From Candidatus Cloacimonadota bacterium (lineage in GTDB: Bacteria > Muiribacteriota > UBA6191), in the NCBI GenBank assembly GCA_023954715.1, contig JAGSHD010000007.1:169462-233461 (forward strand): DNA of 64,000 nucleotides, in the 5' to 3' direction. Under the pieces are notes generated by a model. The model saw nothing but the letters and a program-made list of their open reading frames with translations, was not told the origin of the DNA and did no database searches. Positions 28,126 to 36,860 of the stretch are shown one piece after another. Positions within the stretch are counted from its first letter, which is position 1. Every line of letters starts with the position of its first letter. The position numbers were made by a program, and so were the translations under genes.

Positions 28126-28782
28126 ATGCCACGAGAGTCGTTAAAATCAAAACAAGAACGAGCAAAGTCTATATTAGAAATATTATATGAGCAATATCCA
28201 GATGCCCATTGTGCTTTGATTCACAATACTCCTCTAGAGCTTTTAGTTGCTACTATTTTATCGGCTCAATGTACTGACAAAAAGGTAAACCAAGTCACTC
28301 AAACTCTTTTTCAAAAGTATAAGTGCCCAGAAGACTATGCAAGTGTTGATTATCATGAGTTAGAGCAAGATATTAAATCAATTGGACTTTTTCGCTCTAA
28401 GGCTAAAAACCTGATCAAAATGGGCCAACGTCTAGTTGATGTTTATGACTCTAAAGTACCTGACAAAATGGATGATCTTACTTCTCTTGGAGGAGTGGGA
28501 CGAAAAACTGCCAATGTAGTCCTTGGAAACATCTTTGGTATTAACGAAGGGATCGTTGTAGACACCCACGTTGGCAGAATCACAAGTCTCTTAGGTCTTA
28601 CTAATAAAAAAGACGCTAAAGCCATTGAAATTGATTTAGTAAAAGTTTTCAAACATCATCAAAAAGAGTGGACGATTATCTCTCATCTTTTTATCGATCA
28701 TGGTCGGGCTATTTGTATCGCTAGGCGTCCTAAATGTTATGATTGCCCTTTAGCAACACTTTGCCCTGCCAAACCATTTTAA
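28126..28782 (+). CDS. nth: Endonuclease III (DNA glycosylase/AP lyase)
   Basis: The enzyme removes oxidised pyrimidines and cleaves the abasic site in base-excision repair. The 218-residue length is normal. It shows LLVATILSAQCTDKKVN, the helix-hairpin-helix LTSLGGVGRKTANVVLGN with the catalytic Lys, the catalytic Asp in VVDTHVGRI, and the C-terminal 4Fe-4S cluster with Cys spaced C-x6-C-x2-C-x5-C (CIARRPKCYDCPLATLC). GGAAA precedes the ATG. Its stop codon overlaps the stop of a small minus-strand membrane-protein gene by 4 bp, an unusually tight convergent pair. Confidence 0.95.
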   Translation: MPRESLKSKQERAKSILEILYEQYPDAHCALIHNTPLELLVATILSAQCTDKKVNQVTQTLFQKYKCPEDYASVDYHELEQDIKSIGLFRSKAKNLIKMGQRLVDVYDSKVPDKMDDLTSLGGVGRKTANVVLGNIFGINEGIVVDTHVGRITSLLGLTNKKDAKAIEIDLVKVFKHHQKEWTIISHLFIDHGRAICIARRPKCYDCPLATLCPAKPF

Positions 28783-28946
28783 AATAATACGTAAACCAAA
28801 GATCCAATGCTTGAGGACTCTCCCACAACTACAAGGGTGGAGACCAAAAGCAAAGCACATAGGATAGGTACAAGCCACAGCTTCTTTTTTTCCCACAAAT
28901 AAGAAAAAATTTGCTTTATTCCTTCTAAAAAGTCTTTAAACTTCAA
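28779..28946 (-). CDS. Small membrane protein, DUF5989-like
   Basis: This 55-residue protein starts with TTG 28946, which has AGAGG seven bases upstream. Its sequence has a charged N-terminus (KFKDFLEGIKQIF), a WEKKKLWLVPIL entry, one transmembrane helix (ALLLVSTLVVVG) and ends in SSIGSLVYVLF. This matches the pattern I remember for DUF5989 proteins (short helix, K-WL-P, one membrane span, A-F-YT-F end), which usually neighbour carbamoyltransferase and SxtJ-like genes, exactly as here. Unusually it is transcribed away from them rather than in the same operon. Its role is unknown. Confidence 0.75.
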   Translation of the reverse strand: MKFKDFLEGIKQIFSYLWEKKKLWLVPILCALLLVSTLVVVGESSSIGSLVYVLF

Positions 28947-29016
28947 AAATATCCTCTCTAATATTTTATACTTTCAGGGACAAAAGTCATAAATTTAAGT
29001 ATACTTTAAACCAATT

Positions 29017-29226
29017 ATGATTTTCAAATTACTCAAGTTCATAGGAAAAGTAAACACATCCATCATTTTAAGCATTGTTTGGATTGCTATAATTTTCCCT
29101 TTATCTATTCTTAAACGACTTTTTACCAAGGATTCAAAAAACTTCACTTGGGACTTAAACTCTTCTAGCGCTTGGATAGATAGAGATCACGAATACCAAA
29201 AAGAGGACTTGAAAAATGAGTGGTAA
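29017..29226 (+). CDS. SxtJ-like small membrane protein
   Basis: The 69-residue protein has one or two membrane segments (about 12-32), then the soluble end WDLNSSSAWIDRDHEYQKED. That end resembles the tail of SxtJ-family proteins co-encoded with NodU/CmcH-type carbamoyltransferases (W-x-x-(R/D)-D-x-x-Y pattern). It is shorter than the full SxtJ proteins I remember, lacking extra membrane helices. Its last 11 bases overlap the carbamoyltransferase gene, implying coupled translation. The 70-bp gap to the divergent DUF5989-like gene must carry both promoters. Confidence 0.65.
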   Translation: MIFKLLKFIGKVNTSIILSIVWIAIIFPLSILKRLFTKDSKNFTWDLNSSSAWIDRDHEYQKEDLKNEW

Positions 29227-31075
29227 AGCCACATATACTCTTGGAATCTCTGCTTTTTATCACGACTCGGCCGCTGCTTTATTAAAAGATGGTGAGATTT
29301 TATATGCAGTTCAAGAAGAGCGCTTTACTAGACTAAAACATGATGCAAGTTTTCCGGTTCAATCTATCTTATGGTGTCTTCAAAAAGCTAATATCTCAGC
29401 CCATCAAATAGAAGCCATCGCTTTTTACGACAAACCCATACTAAAGTTTGAAAGAATTATTGAAACCCTATTGCAAACCTGCCCTAAAGGCTATAAAAAC
29501 TTTCTTAAATCTATGCCTCAGTGGATTAAGCAAAAGCTCTTTTTGAAGGCCCATATTAAAAGTCATCTAAGAGAAATAGACTTTGATGCTGATCATTTAG
29601 AGATCATATTCCCCGAACATCATTTATCTCATGCTGCGAGTGCCTTTTATCCTTCTCCTTATAAAAAAGCTGCTATTGTAACTATTGATGGAGTTGGTGA
29701 GTGGGCGACAGCCAGTATTTGTCTTGGTGATGGTCACAAAATAAAATGCTTAAAGCAAATGAATTTTCCTCATTCATTGGGGCTATTTTACTCTGCTTTC
29801 ACTTACTATTGTGGTTTTAAGGTCAACTCGGGTGAGTATAAATTGATGGGGCTAGCCCCTTATGCCGACCCAAATTCAATCAAAGTACAGGCTATGATCA
29901 ACTTGATAAAGCAATATCTTTGTGACGTGAAAAGTGATGGGTCGATTCAATTAAATATGAAATACTTCGATTTTTTAAGTGGAAGTTACATGACCAAGAA
30001 TAAACTCTGGTATAAGCTATTTAATTTCCATCCCAGAAAAGCAGAAAGCCCCATCAATGACAATTATATTTCTTTAGCTTATGCCGCCCAATTTGTTTTA
30101 GAAGAAGCTGTATGTAAACTTATCCAACATGCATTAGATATTACAAATTGCCAAAACCTTGTCATGTCTGGTGGAGTGGCACTAAACTGTGTAGCAAATG
30201 GTAAACTTCTCCAAAAAAAGGTTGCTCCCAATATCTGGATACAACCAGCCTCTAATGATAGTGGTGGTGCACTAGGTGCAGCTTATTGCTATTGGCATAT
30301 CTTTAAAGACCAAGCCAGAGATACAACTCCAAGCGACTCCATGAAAAACTCGCTTTTAGGACCTAGTTTTTCACAAGATGAGATCGATCAAATGTTAAGT
30401 GACAAACAAGCTCAATTTGAAGAGTATTCTAAGCACGATGATTTATGTCATACTGTGGCAAAGTTAATCAATGATGGTAACATCATAGCTTGGTTTCAGG
30501 ATCAAATGGAATGGGGCCCAAGAGCTCTTGGAAATCGAAGTATTTTAGCAGATCCTCGTAACCAAGAAATCCAAAAAAAAATCAATCTTAGTGTTAAATT
30601 TAGAGAGGACTTTCGACCCTTTGCTCCTATCGTTTTAGAAGAATACAAAGATGAATATTTTAACTTTGCTCCAAACTCTCCGTATATGCTTTTTACCTGT
30701 AACTTAAAACCAAAATGGCTGCAAAACCTTCCTAGTGATTTTGAAAAAATGACTATGGATCAAAAATTAAAGACTAAAAAATCTGAGTTTCCGGCAATTA
30801 CTCACATAGACTTGAGCTCTAGAATTCAGACTGTATCTAAAAATTCTAATCCAAAAATACACAAACTACTCGACACATTTCATGACTTATACGACTGCCC
30901 TATGCTTGTAAACACATCTTTTAATGTTCGAGGGGAGCCTATTGTACTAAGTCCTAGCGATGCTTACAATTGTGTTTTAAGAACAAAAATAGATTATCTA
31001 GTATTAGGTAACAAACTACTAAAAAGAGTCAATCAGCCCACCCCAAAAAATCAACAGCACTTTGAACTAGATTAA
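29216..31075 (+). CDS. NodU/CmcH-family carbamoyltransferase
   Basis: Enzymes of this family transfer a carbamoyl group from carbamoyl phosphate, through an adenylate, to hydroxyls of sugars, antibiotics or toxins. The 619-residue length is typical. Motifs are ISAFYHDSAAALL, EERFTRLKHD, HHLSHAASAFYPSPY, TIDGVGEWATASI, NSGEYKLMGLAPY, MSGGVALNCVANGKL, the WGPRALGNRSILADPR segment of the C-terminal domain, and NTSFNVRGEPIV. All family landmarks look intact. GAGGA lies seven bases before the ATG. It shares an operon with the SxtJ-like gene; no glycosyltransferase or natural-product genes are near, so the substrate cannot be guessed. Its stop overlaps the convergent flavoprotein gene by 4 bp. Confidence 0.92.
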   Translation: MSGKATYTLGISAFYHDSAAALLKDGEILYAVQEERFTRLKHDASFPVQSILWCLQKANISAHQIEAIAFYDKPILKFERIIETLLQTCPKGYKNFLKSMPQWIKQKLFLKAHIKSHLREIDFDADHLEIIFPEHHLSHAASAFYPSPYKKAAIVTIDGVGEWATASICLGDGHKIKCLKQMNFPHSLGLFYSAFTYYCGFKVNSGEYKLMGLAPYADPNSIKVQAMINLIKQYLCDVKSDGSIQLNMKYFDFLSGSYMTKNKLWYKLFNFHPRKAESPINDNYISLAYAAQFVLEEAVCKLIQHALDITNCQNLVMSGGVALNCVANGKLLQKKVAPNIWIQPASNDSGGALGAAYCYWHIFKDQARDTTPSDSMKNSLLGPSFSQDEIDQMLSDKQAQFEEYSKHDDLCHTVAKLINDGNIIAWFQDQMEWGPRALGNRSILADPRNQEIQKKINLSVKFREDFRPFAPIVLEEYKDEYFNFAPNSPYMLFTCNLKPKWLQNLPSDFEKMTMDQKLKTKKSEFPAITHIDLSSRIQTVSKNSNPKIHKLLDTFHDLYDCPMLVNTSFNVRGEPIVLSPSDAYNCVLRTKIDYLVLGNKLLKRVNQPTPKNQQHFELD

Positions 31076-33123
31076 TCTAGCTTTGTTTTATCTTCTCCCT
31101 TATGAGAAAACTTTAAAACATCCATAGGACACACAGATATGCAAACCCCACATTGAATACACGAAGAGTTTGTATTATCAAAAGGTGCGGCATTTTTAGC
31201 AAAGGACATTACATCCACTCCCACTTCACAAAAAGTAGAGCATTGAGTGCATGATATGCATTTATCATTAGATTCAATTTGTAGGGTTGAATACCACTTT
31301 GACAAAATCTGCATATATTTTGCTAACGGACACCAAAACCTACACCAAACCTTACCACCAAAAAATGGATATAAGGCCACGGGGATGACTGCAACCAACC
31401 AAAAGTCTACTATAATAGCGTAGGACTTATGCCACAAACCTGATGCACCTGTGTTTCCTTGATAAACAAGTAAAATAACAAAAGCAGAAGTAAAGGCCCA
31501 AAAAGTAATTAGATCTCCTACCAACTCCCATTTTTGCGCTCTTACTCCTTTTGCTGATAAATGTCTCCAACGATCTCCAAAGGTTTCTGCCAAACCTCCA
31601 CAACCACATATCCAAGTACAAAATCTCTTACCATGCCTACGCACAAATAATGGTATCACTACAAAAGTCATAAATAGGCAAATGGAGATTAATCCATACA
31701 TAATGATTTTAGGGTCATTGCTAGTCCAGTTATAAAAAGTATCAAACAACAAAGGAAAAGGATTATTAATACCATAAGCTCTCCAATAGTACTTTGGAGA
31801 AATCATAGCAAGAATTACTTCGATTCCCACAAAACTTAAAACTTGAAAAAACATCAAACTTATAAACCTATAAGTTTGGTAAGTGTCCTTACCGTTTCTG
31901 TTCCAACGTTTCATGGCTTGGATCCCAAAAACAACCATCAACACAGTGTATACTAAAGAATACCAAAATGAAGGAGCCGATAAAACTCCTGGTAAATGAC
32001 CTACAAATTGACCATAATAAAAAGGAAACATCCCCTTTTTCCAAGCATATATTAGATAGACAAAAATAAAACTAAATACTAGGCCAATCCATTTATTTAA
32101 ATGCCAGTCGGATTCTAATCTCACCCCTGCTTTTCTTAAAAAGCCAATGGGTAACTCCGCTCCGATCATTTCAAACAAATAATCATATTTAATGGACTCT
32201 GGCTCGTTATTAGCTGTTTGAATGGCCAGTTTTTTATCTCCTACTCCTTTTAAAGAAGTATTCATTTTAATATCTAGTCTTGAATCCTTTTGGAGTTGTA
32301 ATACTTGATCAATGTTTCGCTTTTTAGGGAATACAAACTCTTTGTCTATCGTAGTCAAAGTAACCTTATTATTTGAAGATAAAGCAATTGCTGCCTCTAG
32401 TGCTACATCCCCTCCACCATATATTACAATGTCCTTATCTTCATAATCATTAGGATCAATCAATCGATGCTTGATCAAATGAGCGTACTCGGACTCCCCC
32501 GGAACATTTGCTTTTCTTGGGTTGCCTGATTTACCCATGGCCAGTACCACAGTTTGTGCTTTATAGCTGGACTTATCTGATTTTAGTGTAAAATAATTAG
32601 AAGCTTTTACTATCTCTTCAATCTTTTCATACTCATTAATTTTTAGATTGTTTTCTTGAATTGCTCTATCAAACTCTTTTAGAATCGTTTCTCTAGTGCC
32701 TTCTGTTAGCCCCCATTGTGCTTTAAAGGTCAACTCTTCTGGCTCCAAAAAAATTGGTTTCCCTTTAGTAAAGTTTCGAATTGTATTGAGTGATTGATTG
32801 GAGTCAATACATAATACTTTTAGACCCAGGTTATTGGCCTCTCTTAATAACCCCAAACCTGCACATCCTGCCCCAATAATAATCAAATCATATATATCAG
32901 GATCCTCAGATGAAGTTATTTTTTGTTTTAATATGTGAGCTAAGTCATATCCCTGATTTAGTGTTAGTTTAATCAAAGGAGTACCAGATAAATCACCAAT
33001 AATGTATAAATCTTTTACGTTTGTTTCAAACTCATCAGATATTAAGGGTTTTTGAGGGTAAGAAGGCCCAAGCTTTTTAGGTCCAAACATAACTTTTAAG
33101 GTTTCTGAAAACATTTTTATCAT
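31072..33123 (-). CDS. Flavoprotein-polyferredoxin membrane fusion with rearranged FAD motif
   Basis: About 683 residues. Residues of about 80-340 are a pyridine-nucleotide-disulfide-reductase-like domain with GAGCAGLGLL (FAD), VLAMGKSGNPRK and a second nucleotide site (IYGGGDVALEAA); there is no CxxC redox pair. The NVKDLYIIGDLSGTPLIKL segment at about 35-55 resembles the FAD-contacting motif normally at the C-terminal end of such enzymes, so the fold looks permuted. Membrane helices follow (about 345-600), with NapH/CcoG-like Cys motifs (CTWICGCGGLAETFGD, CRFWCPL), then two 4Fe-4S motifs (CISCTQCSTFC, CIQCGVCISVC). It probably moves electrons between NAD(P)H, flavin and clusters at the membrane. 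ATG 33123 is chosen; TTG 33132 and ATG 33114 are alternatives and none has a strong ribosome site. Confidence 0.82.
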   Translation of the reverse strand: MIKMFSETLKVMFGPKKLGPSYPQKPLISDEFETNVKDLYIIGDLSGTPLIKLTLNQGYDLAHILKQKITSSEDPDIYDLIIIGAGCAGLGLLREANNLGLKVLCIDSNQSLNTIRNFTKGKPIFLEPEELTFKAQWGLTEGTRETILKEFDRAIQENNLKINEYEKIEEIVKASNYFTLKSDKSSYKAQTVVLAMGKSGNPRKANVPGESEYAHLIKHRLIDPNDYEDKDIVIYGGGDVALEAAIALSSNNKVTLTTIDKEFVFPKKRNIDQVLQLQKDSRLDIKMNTSLKGVGDKKLAIQTANNEPESIKYDYLFEMIGAELPIGFLRKAGVRLESDWHLNKWIGLVFSFIFVYLIYAWKKGMFPFYYGQFVGHLPGVLSAPSFWYSLVYTVLMVVFGIQAMKRWNRNGKDTYQTYRFISLMFFQVLSFVGIEVILAMISPKYYWRAYGINNPFPLLFDTFYNWTSNDPKIIMYGLISICLFMTFVVIPLFVRRHGKRFCTWICGCGGLAETFGDRWRHLSAKGVRAQKWELVGDLITFWAFTSAFVILLVYQGNTGASGLWHKSYAIIVDFWLVAVIPVALYPFFGGKVWCRFWCPLAKYMQILSKWYSTLQIESNDKCISCTQCSTFCEVGVDVMSFAKNAAPFDNTNSSCIQCGVCISVCPMDVLKFSHKGEDKTKLD

Positions 33124-33306
33124 CTCAATCAATTTTTTATATGGTTCTTATATATGAGTGTTAGATAGCTTACAAACATTACAGCTAATACAAAAGAAAA
33201 TTTACTAATAATTTTTCTAGAGGCCGATTTAATCTAAAAATAGATCATATCTACTATCACACTTTCAATAATTCAAGTGTTTACTTTTATTACTTAGATT
33301 AAAACG

Positions 33307-33388
33307 GTTGATTATCATGAAAAATACAAACTCCAACAGCATGGAGTTTTATTTGTTCAGTAAAAGAGTAGTAAAAACCATTGCATTT
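33307..33388 (+). repeat. Short dispersed repeat, copy 2 (see 25307-25378)
   Basis: This is the second copy of the GATTATCA-Y-GAAAAA-Y-ACAAA element, in the 317-bp gap (33124-33440) before the OPT transporter gene. Here a 47-codon frame (ATG 33317) overlaps it and runs into the transporter start, but has no family resemblance. The rest of the gap is AT-rich with TATACT near 33391 as the only promoter-like string. Confidence 0.4.
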
Positions 33389-33440
33389 CGGTATACTCCT
33401 GCCTTAAAAAAATGGATTCAACATTTCAAAAGGCATCATT

Positions 33441-35180
33441 ATGACAACAAAAGCTTATAGAGAGATCACTATTCCCGCTGTAATTCTTGGAGTTCTCCAA
33501 GGGATTATAATGACAGCGGCATTTGTTTACGCAGGACTACGTCTTGGTTTTGGTATCGGTGGTTCAACCATAGCTGCTATCATGGGCTTTGCCTTGCTAA
33601 AGGGTGTCCTAAAAAAAGGGACTATCTGTGAAAACAACATCAATCAAACCATAGCATCAGGAATCAATACTACAGGTAGTGGAATCATTTTTACTTTACC
33701 TGTTTTATATTTGATGGGGTTTTTAGGCAATGATTTAACCAGTGATATTAAAATCTTAGGTTTGATTGCATTAGCTGCTACAGCTGGATCCTTTATTGGT
33801 GTTGCTGTGATCATACCTCTTCGAAAGCAAATGATTGATTTTGAAAGACTAAGGTTTCCATCTGGTACTGCTGTATCTGTCATTTTAAAGTCTCCCGGTG
33901 CTGGTAAAACAAAAGCTATGTTAATGGTTGGAGGCACACTCCTTTCTGCTTTTGTTTCTTTTTTAATGCATAAAGGTTTGATTCCTGAGTCCTTTGATCT
34001 AGGTGGATTACTAGGGTTTCCCATTTATACACAAACAGCAATCTATTTAAGCTTAATGAACCTAGGAGCAGGATTATTAGCTGGAAAAGGTGGCCTTCCT
34101 TTTGCGTTAGGTGGCTGTCTAGCATACTGGGTTCTTGCTCCGATCGCTGTTCAAATGGGGTGGGTTCCAACTCCAGAAGCTATGTCTCCAGAAGCCCTAG
34201 GAGTTTTTCAAAAAGACTTCTTATACGGAAATATGCTACGACCTATGGGTATTGGGATGCTCATTGGTGGAGCTGTCTGTGGCGCATTAATGACTCTACC
34301 TGTTTTAAAAAGTGTTTTTAAAAGTTTAGCTCAAGCAGCTAGCGCATCTGGTGAACATTCTTTTTTGAAAAATGATGAAATGCCTTTAAAGTATATCGTA
34401 GTTTCTGTTATTGGATCTTTTTTATTTTTACTAGGAATTTGTAATTTTATCGCTCCAGAAATGGGCTTTTTACAATCCTTTGTGGTTGCATTTGCAGGAC
34501 TTGTTTGGATGATCTTAGCAGGGATGATTGTAGCTCAATGTACAGGTACAACAGATACTTCTCCATTATCTGGTTTATCTTTGATTGCCGTAACTCTTAT
34601 TTTATTTTTATCTGGTCAAAAGGTTTTAGTAACCGTATTGATTGGCGTAACGGTTTGTGTAGCTACTGCTCAATGTGCTGACATGATGCAAGATTTAAAA
34701 ACCGGTTTTTTGATTGGTGGTATTCCAGTAAAACAGCAAATGGTTCAACTATGTGTCGCATGGATCGGCCCTTTAGTAGCTGTTACCACAGTGGCCATCT
34801 TATGGAAATATGGCTCTGGAAGTCCTGGTTTTGGTCCGGGTACAACTCTACCAGCACCGCAAGCAGATGCCCTACAATCTATGATAGGTGGAGTAATGAG
34901 CGGAAATGCGCCTTATATGAAATACCTTTCTGGTGGACTTTTAGGAGCTGCATTATCCGTCTTACCGGTAGGCGGACTTGGAGTGTTAATCGGGCTTTCT
35001 ATGTATCTGCCATTTTTTATAACCCTAGGATACGGAATTGGTTGTGTTGCTAACATGATCATTGTTAAAGCTAAAGGCTTATCATGGGTTGAAGATTATG
35101 TCACACCTATGGCAGCTGGTTTGATCGTTGGAGAGGCAATGATTGGTTTAGTATTCGCAGTAATGGACATCATTAAGTAG
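33441..35180 (+). CDS. OPT-family oligopeptide/metal-chelate transporter
   Basis: The 579-residue polytopic inner-membrane protein has about 14 hydrophobic helices. The N-terminus (EITIPAVILGVLQGIIMTAA, then YAGLRLGFGIGGSTIAAI) and the later TTDTSPLSGLSL and CVATAQCADMMQDLKTGFL segments are typical of the bacterial OPT family, which imports oligopeptides or metal complexes. The start is ATG 33441, with AAAAGGCATCATT upstream. A small membrane-anchored protein gene follows after 16 bp and is probably co-transcribed. The substrate is unknown. Confidence 0.85.
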   Translation: MTTKAYREITIPAVILGVLQGIIMTAAFVYAGLRLGFGIGGSTIAAIMGFALLKGVLKKGTICENNINQTIASGINTTGSGIIFTLPVLYLMGFLGNDLTSDIKILGLIALAATAGSFIGVAVIIPLRKQMIDFERLRFPSGTAVSVILKSPGAGKTKAMLMVGGTLLSAFVSFLMHKGLIPESFDLGGLLGFPIYTQTAIYLSLMNLGAGLLAGKGGLPFALGGCLAYWVLAPIAVQMGWVPTPEAMSPEALGVFQKDFLYGNMLRPMGIGMLIGGAVCGALMTLPVLKSVFKSLAQAASASGEHSFLKNDEMPLKYIVVSVIGSFLFLLGICNFIAPEMGFLQSFVVAFAGLVWMILAGMIVAQCTGTTDTSPLSGLSLIAVTLILFLSGQKVLVTVLIGVTVCVATAQCADMMQDLKTGFLIGGIPVKQQMVQLCVAWIGPLVAVTTVAILWKYGSGSPGFGPGTTLPAPQADALQSMIGGVMSGNAPYMKYLSGGLLGAALSVLPVGGLGVLIGLSMYLPFFITLGYGIGCVANMIIVKAKGLSWVEDYVTPMAAGLIVGEAMIGLVFAVMDIIK

Positions 35181-35196
35181 CATCAAAGGAATAATC

Positions 35197-35724
35197 ATGC
35201 AAAACACATTATGGATTTTATATATTTTAGTTTTTATTATTGCTGCTGGAGCTGGACTTAAAGTTAGCTTTGACCCCAATGGGGAAAATGTACAACATGT
35301 CATTGTATCCGCTTGGTTTTACCCTTCTCTAATCGCTTGTTTTTTGATTGCTTTTGGATTTAAAAAACTACAAGCCAAAGAGGATGATAAACCAGAAGAT
35401 CACACAACAATGCAATCTAGTCCAGATACTTACCTAAACTTAATCGTCATTACTTATCCTGCTGACGGTAGTGTAAGTCAAGATATAATAGAAAAAATTC
35501 AGTCCATTTGTCTTCAAATGGCCGATGAACGCTTCGCTTATATTCAAAAATATGGAATTCAAAAGTTTTCTGAGTTTTTTGAACATTTTTCACATGGTGA
35601 AAGATATTTAAATAGAAGTTGGTCTGCCCTTGTTGATAATCATCATCAAGAGAGCCTAGAGTCATTTCAAACCTCTCAAAAGTATTTTGAGCATGCCTTA
35701 GAAAAATACAATCTATTAAAATAA
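35197..35724 (+). CDS. Hypothetical membrane protein downstream of the OPT transporter
   Basis: The 175-residue protein has two N-terminal hydrophobic segments (LWILYILVFIIAAGAGL and the stretch around 47-64), then a soluble domain of about 100 residues rich in aromatic and charged residues (for example KYGIQKFSEFFEHFSHGERY). I recognise no family. AAAGGA precedes the ATG. The 16-bp spacing from the transporter suggests an accessory subunit. A strong promoter for the first lipase starts seven bases after its stop. Confidence 0.65.
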   Translation: MQNTLWILYILVFIIAAGAGLKVSFDPNGENVQHVIVSAWFYPSLIACFLIAFGFKKLQAKEDDKPEDHTTMQSSPDTYLNLIVITYPADGSVSQDIIEKIQSICLQMADERFAYIQKYGIQKFSEFFEHFSHGERYLNRSWSALVDNHHQESLESFQTSQKYFEHALEKYNLLK

Positions 35725-35730
35725 GTTGAC

Positions 35731-35758
35731 TTGACAGAAACTCAAATCTTTTTATAAT
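35731..35758 (+). promoter_or_regulatory. Consensus sigma-70 promoter for lipase 1
   Basis: TTGACA (35731-35736) and TATAAT (35753-35758) with a 16-bp spacer form a consensus promoter. Transcription would start near 35765, leaving a leader of about 54 nt before ATG 35819. Confidence 0.85.
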
Positions 35759-35818
35759 CAGCCATATTACATACATAGTTATGTGATACGGCTGTTTTAT
35801 TTTACCAAAGGACTTGTA

Positions 35819-36688
35819 ATGCTTAAGCTACTTTTTATTCTAGCTCCCTTTTTCTTTCAAACACTTTTTGCAAACACCAATCTTACTCCACAAGAGCGTT
35901 TTTCACAGCTATATGAAATAGAACACCCAGAAAGAACATCTAGACAAAATATTACTCGACTTATCAAATACGCCAAAATGTGTCAAACAGCTTATAGCTC
36001 TGATTCAACGATACAAAACATCTATCCAAAATCTCTCATTTTTAAAAGCAAAGATACGGAAGTAAAGGTATTTGTTACAACAAACGATGAAAATAAAACT
36101 CACACTGTAGCTATCCGTGGATCCATCAATTACAAAAACTGGGTTGCTAATGTTAAGTTTTTCAAAGAAAAGGATAGATGGGCTCGTGGAGTAGACGTTC
36201 ATATTGGCTTTCATAACGCAGCTAGAGAAGTATTTTTACTGGTAAGAAGACATTTACATAAAGACTATAAGATTACTGTTACGGGTCACTCTTTAGGAGG
36301 GGCAACTGCTTTACTTGTAGGGTTATATCTAGAGTATTTCAAATTTAAAGATGTTAGTGCCATTACATTTGGTCAGCCTAGGATAACTAATGAAGAAGGC
36401 GCTAAAAGACTCAACAGCTTTTCACTAGAACGAATCGTAAATAAAGATGACTTGGTAACTAAGCTGCCACCAAAACTATTCAACTATAGACATTTTGGCA
36501 GCTTGTTTACCTTAAGTGGTTATAAGTATGCTACAGAACCATTTGTTGAAAACTCTAGAGCAGATAGCAAGACTACAATGCGTACCTGGGATCAGTTAGA
36601 AGCAGGCACTTTAGATATAAGTGATGATATTAAAAGTCATGATATTAACAACTATTTGAAACAACTGTATAATTTAAATTCATACTAA
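35819..36688 (+). CDS. Secreted class 3 lipase-like hydrolase, paralogue 1
   Basis: This 289-residue alpha/beta hydrolase of the lipase class 3 family (PF01764-type) would hydrolyse ester bonds of lipids outside the cytoplasm. It has a signal peptide (MLKLLFILAPFFFQTLFAN), the oxyanion-side motif AIRGSINYKNWVANVKFFK, the nucleophile motif GHSLGGATAL, FGQPRITN, a catalytic-Asp region NKDDLVTKLPP and the His in YRHFG. The frame extends upstream to GTG 35783, but AAAGGA sits six bases before ATG 35819, which also begins the signal peptide. It is first of four tandem paralogues. Confidence 0.88.
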   Translation: MLKLLFILAPFFFQTLFANTNLTPQERFSQLYEIEHPERTSRQNITRLIKYAKMCQTAYSSDSTIQNIYPKSLIFKSKDTEVKVFVTTNDENKTHTVAIRGSINYKNWVANVKFFKEKDRWARGVDVHIGFHNAAREVFLLVRRHLHKDYKITVTGHSLGGATALLVGLYLEYFKFKDVSAITFGQPRITNEEGAKRLNSFSLERIVNKDDLVTKLPPKLFNYRHFGSLFTLSGYKYATEPFVENSRADSKTTMRTWDQLEAGTLDISDDIKSHDINNYLKQLYNLNSY

Positions 36689-36769
36689 ATTGTCGAAGAT
36701 TACTTCAAAGTTAATACTAGTATTTAAGGCTTCTTAGATCTATTCGAAGTCTATACCTGTAAAAGAGTC

Positions 36770-36797
36770 TTGACACTTTAGTAAAATTTCGTAAAAT
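36770..36797 (+). promoter_or_regulatory. Sigma-70 promoter for lipase 2
   Basis: TTGACA (36770-36775) and TAAAAT (36792-36797) are spaced by 16 bp, 63 bp before the ATG of the second lipase. The spacing is the same as in promoters 1 and 3. Confidence 0.75.
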
Positions 36798-36860
36798 AAG
36801 GTCAAATCAGCCCTGACTTCTCATTCTAACTAAAGTTCAACTTAAACTTGGAGAACCTAA

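Noticed and set aside
35783..35818. GTG 35783 as start of the first lipase
   Set aside because: The ribosome site AAAGGA and a clean signal peptide both favour ATG 35819.
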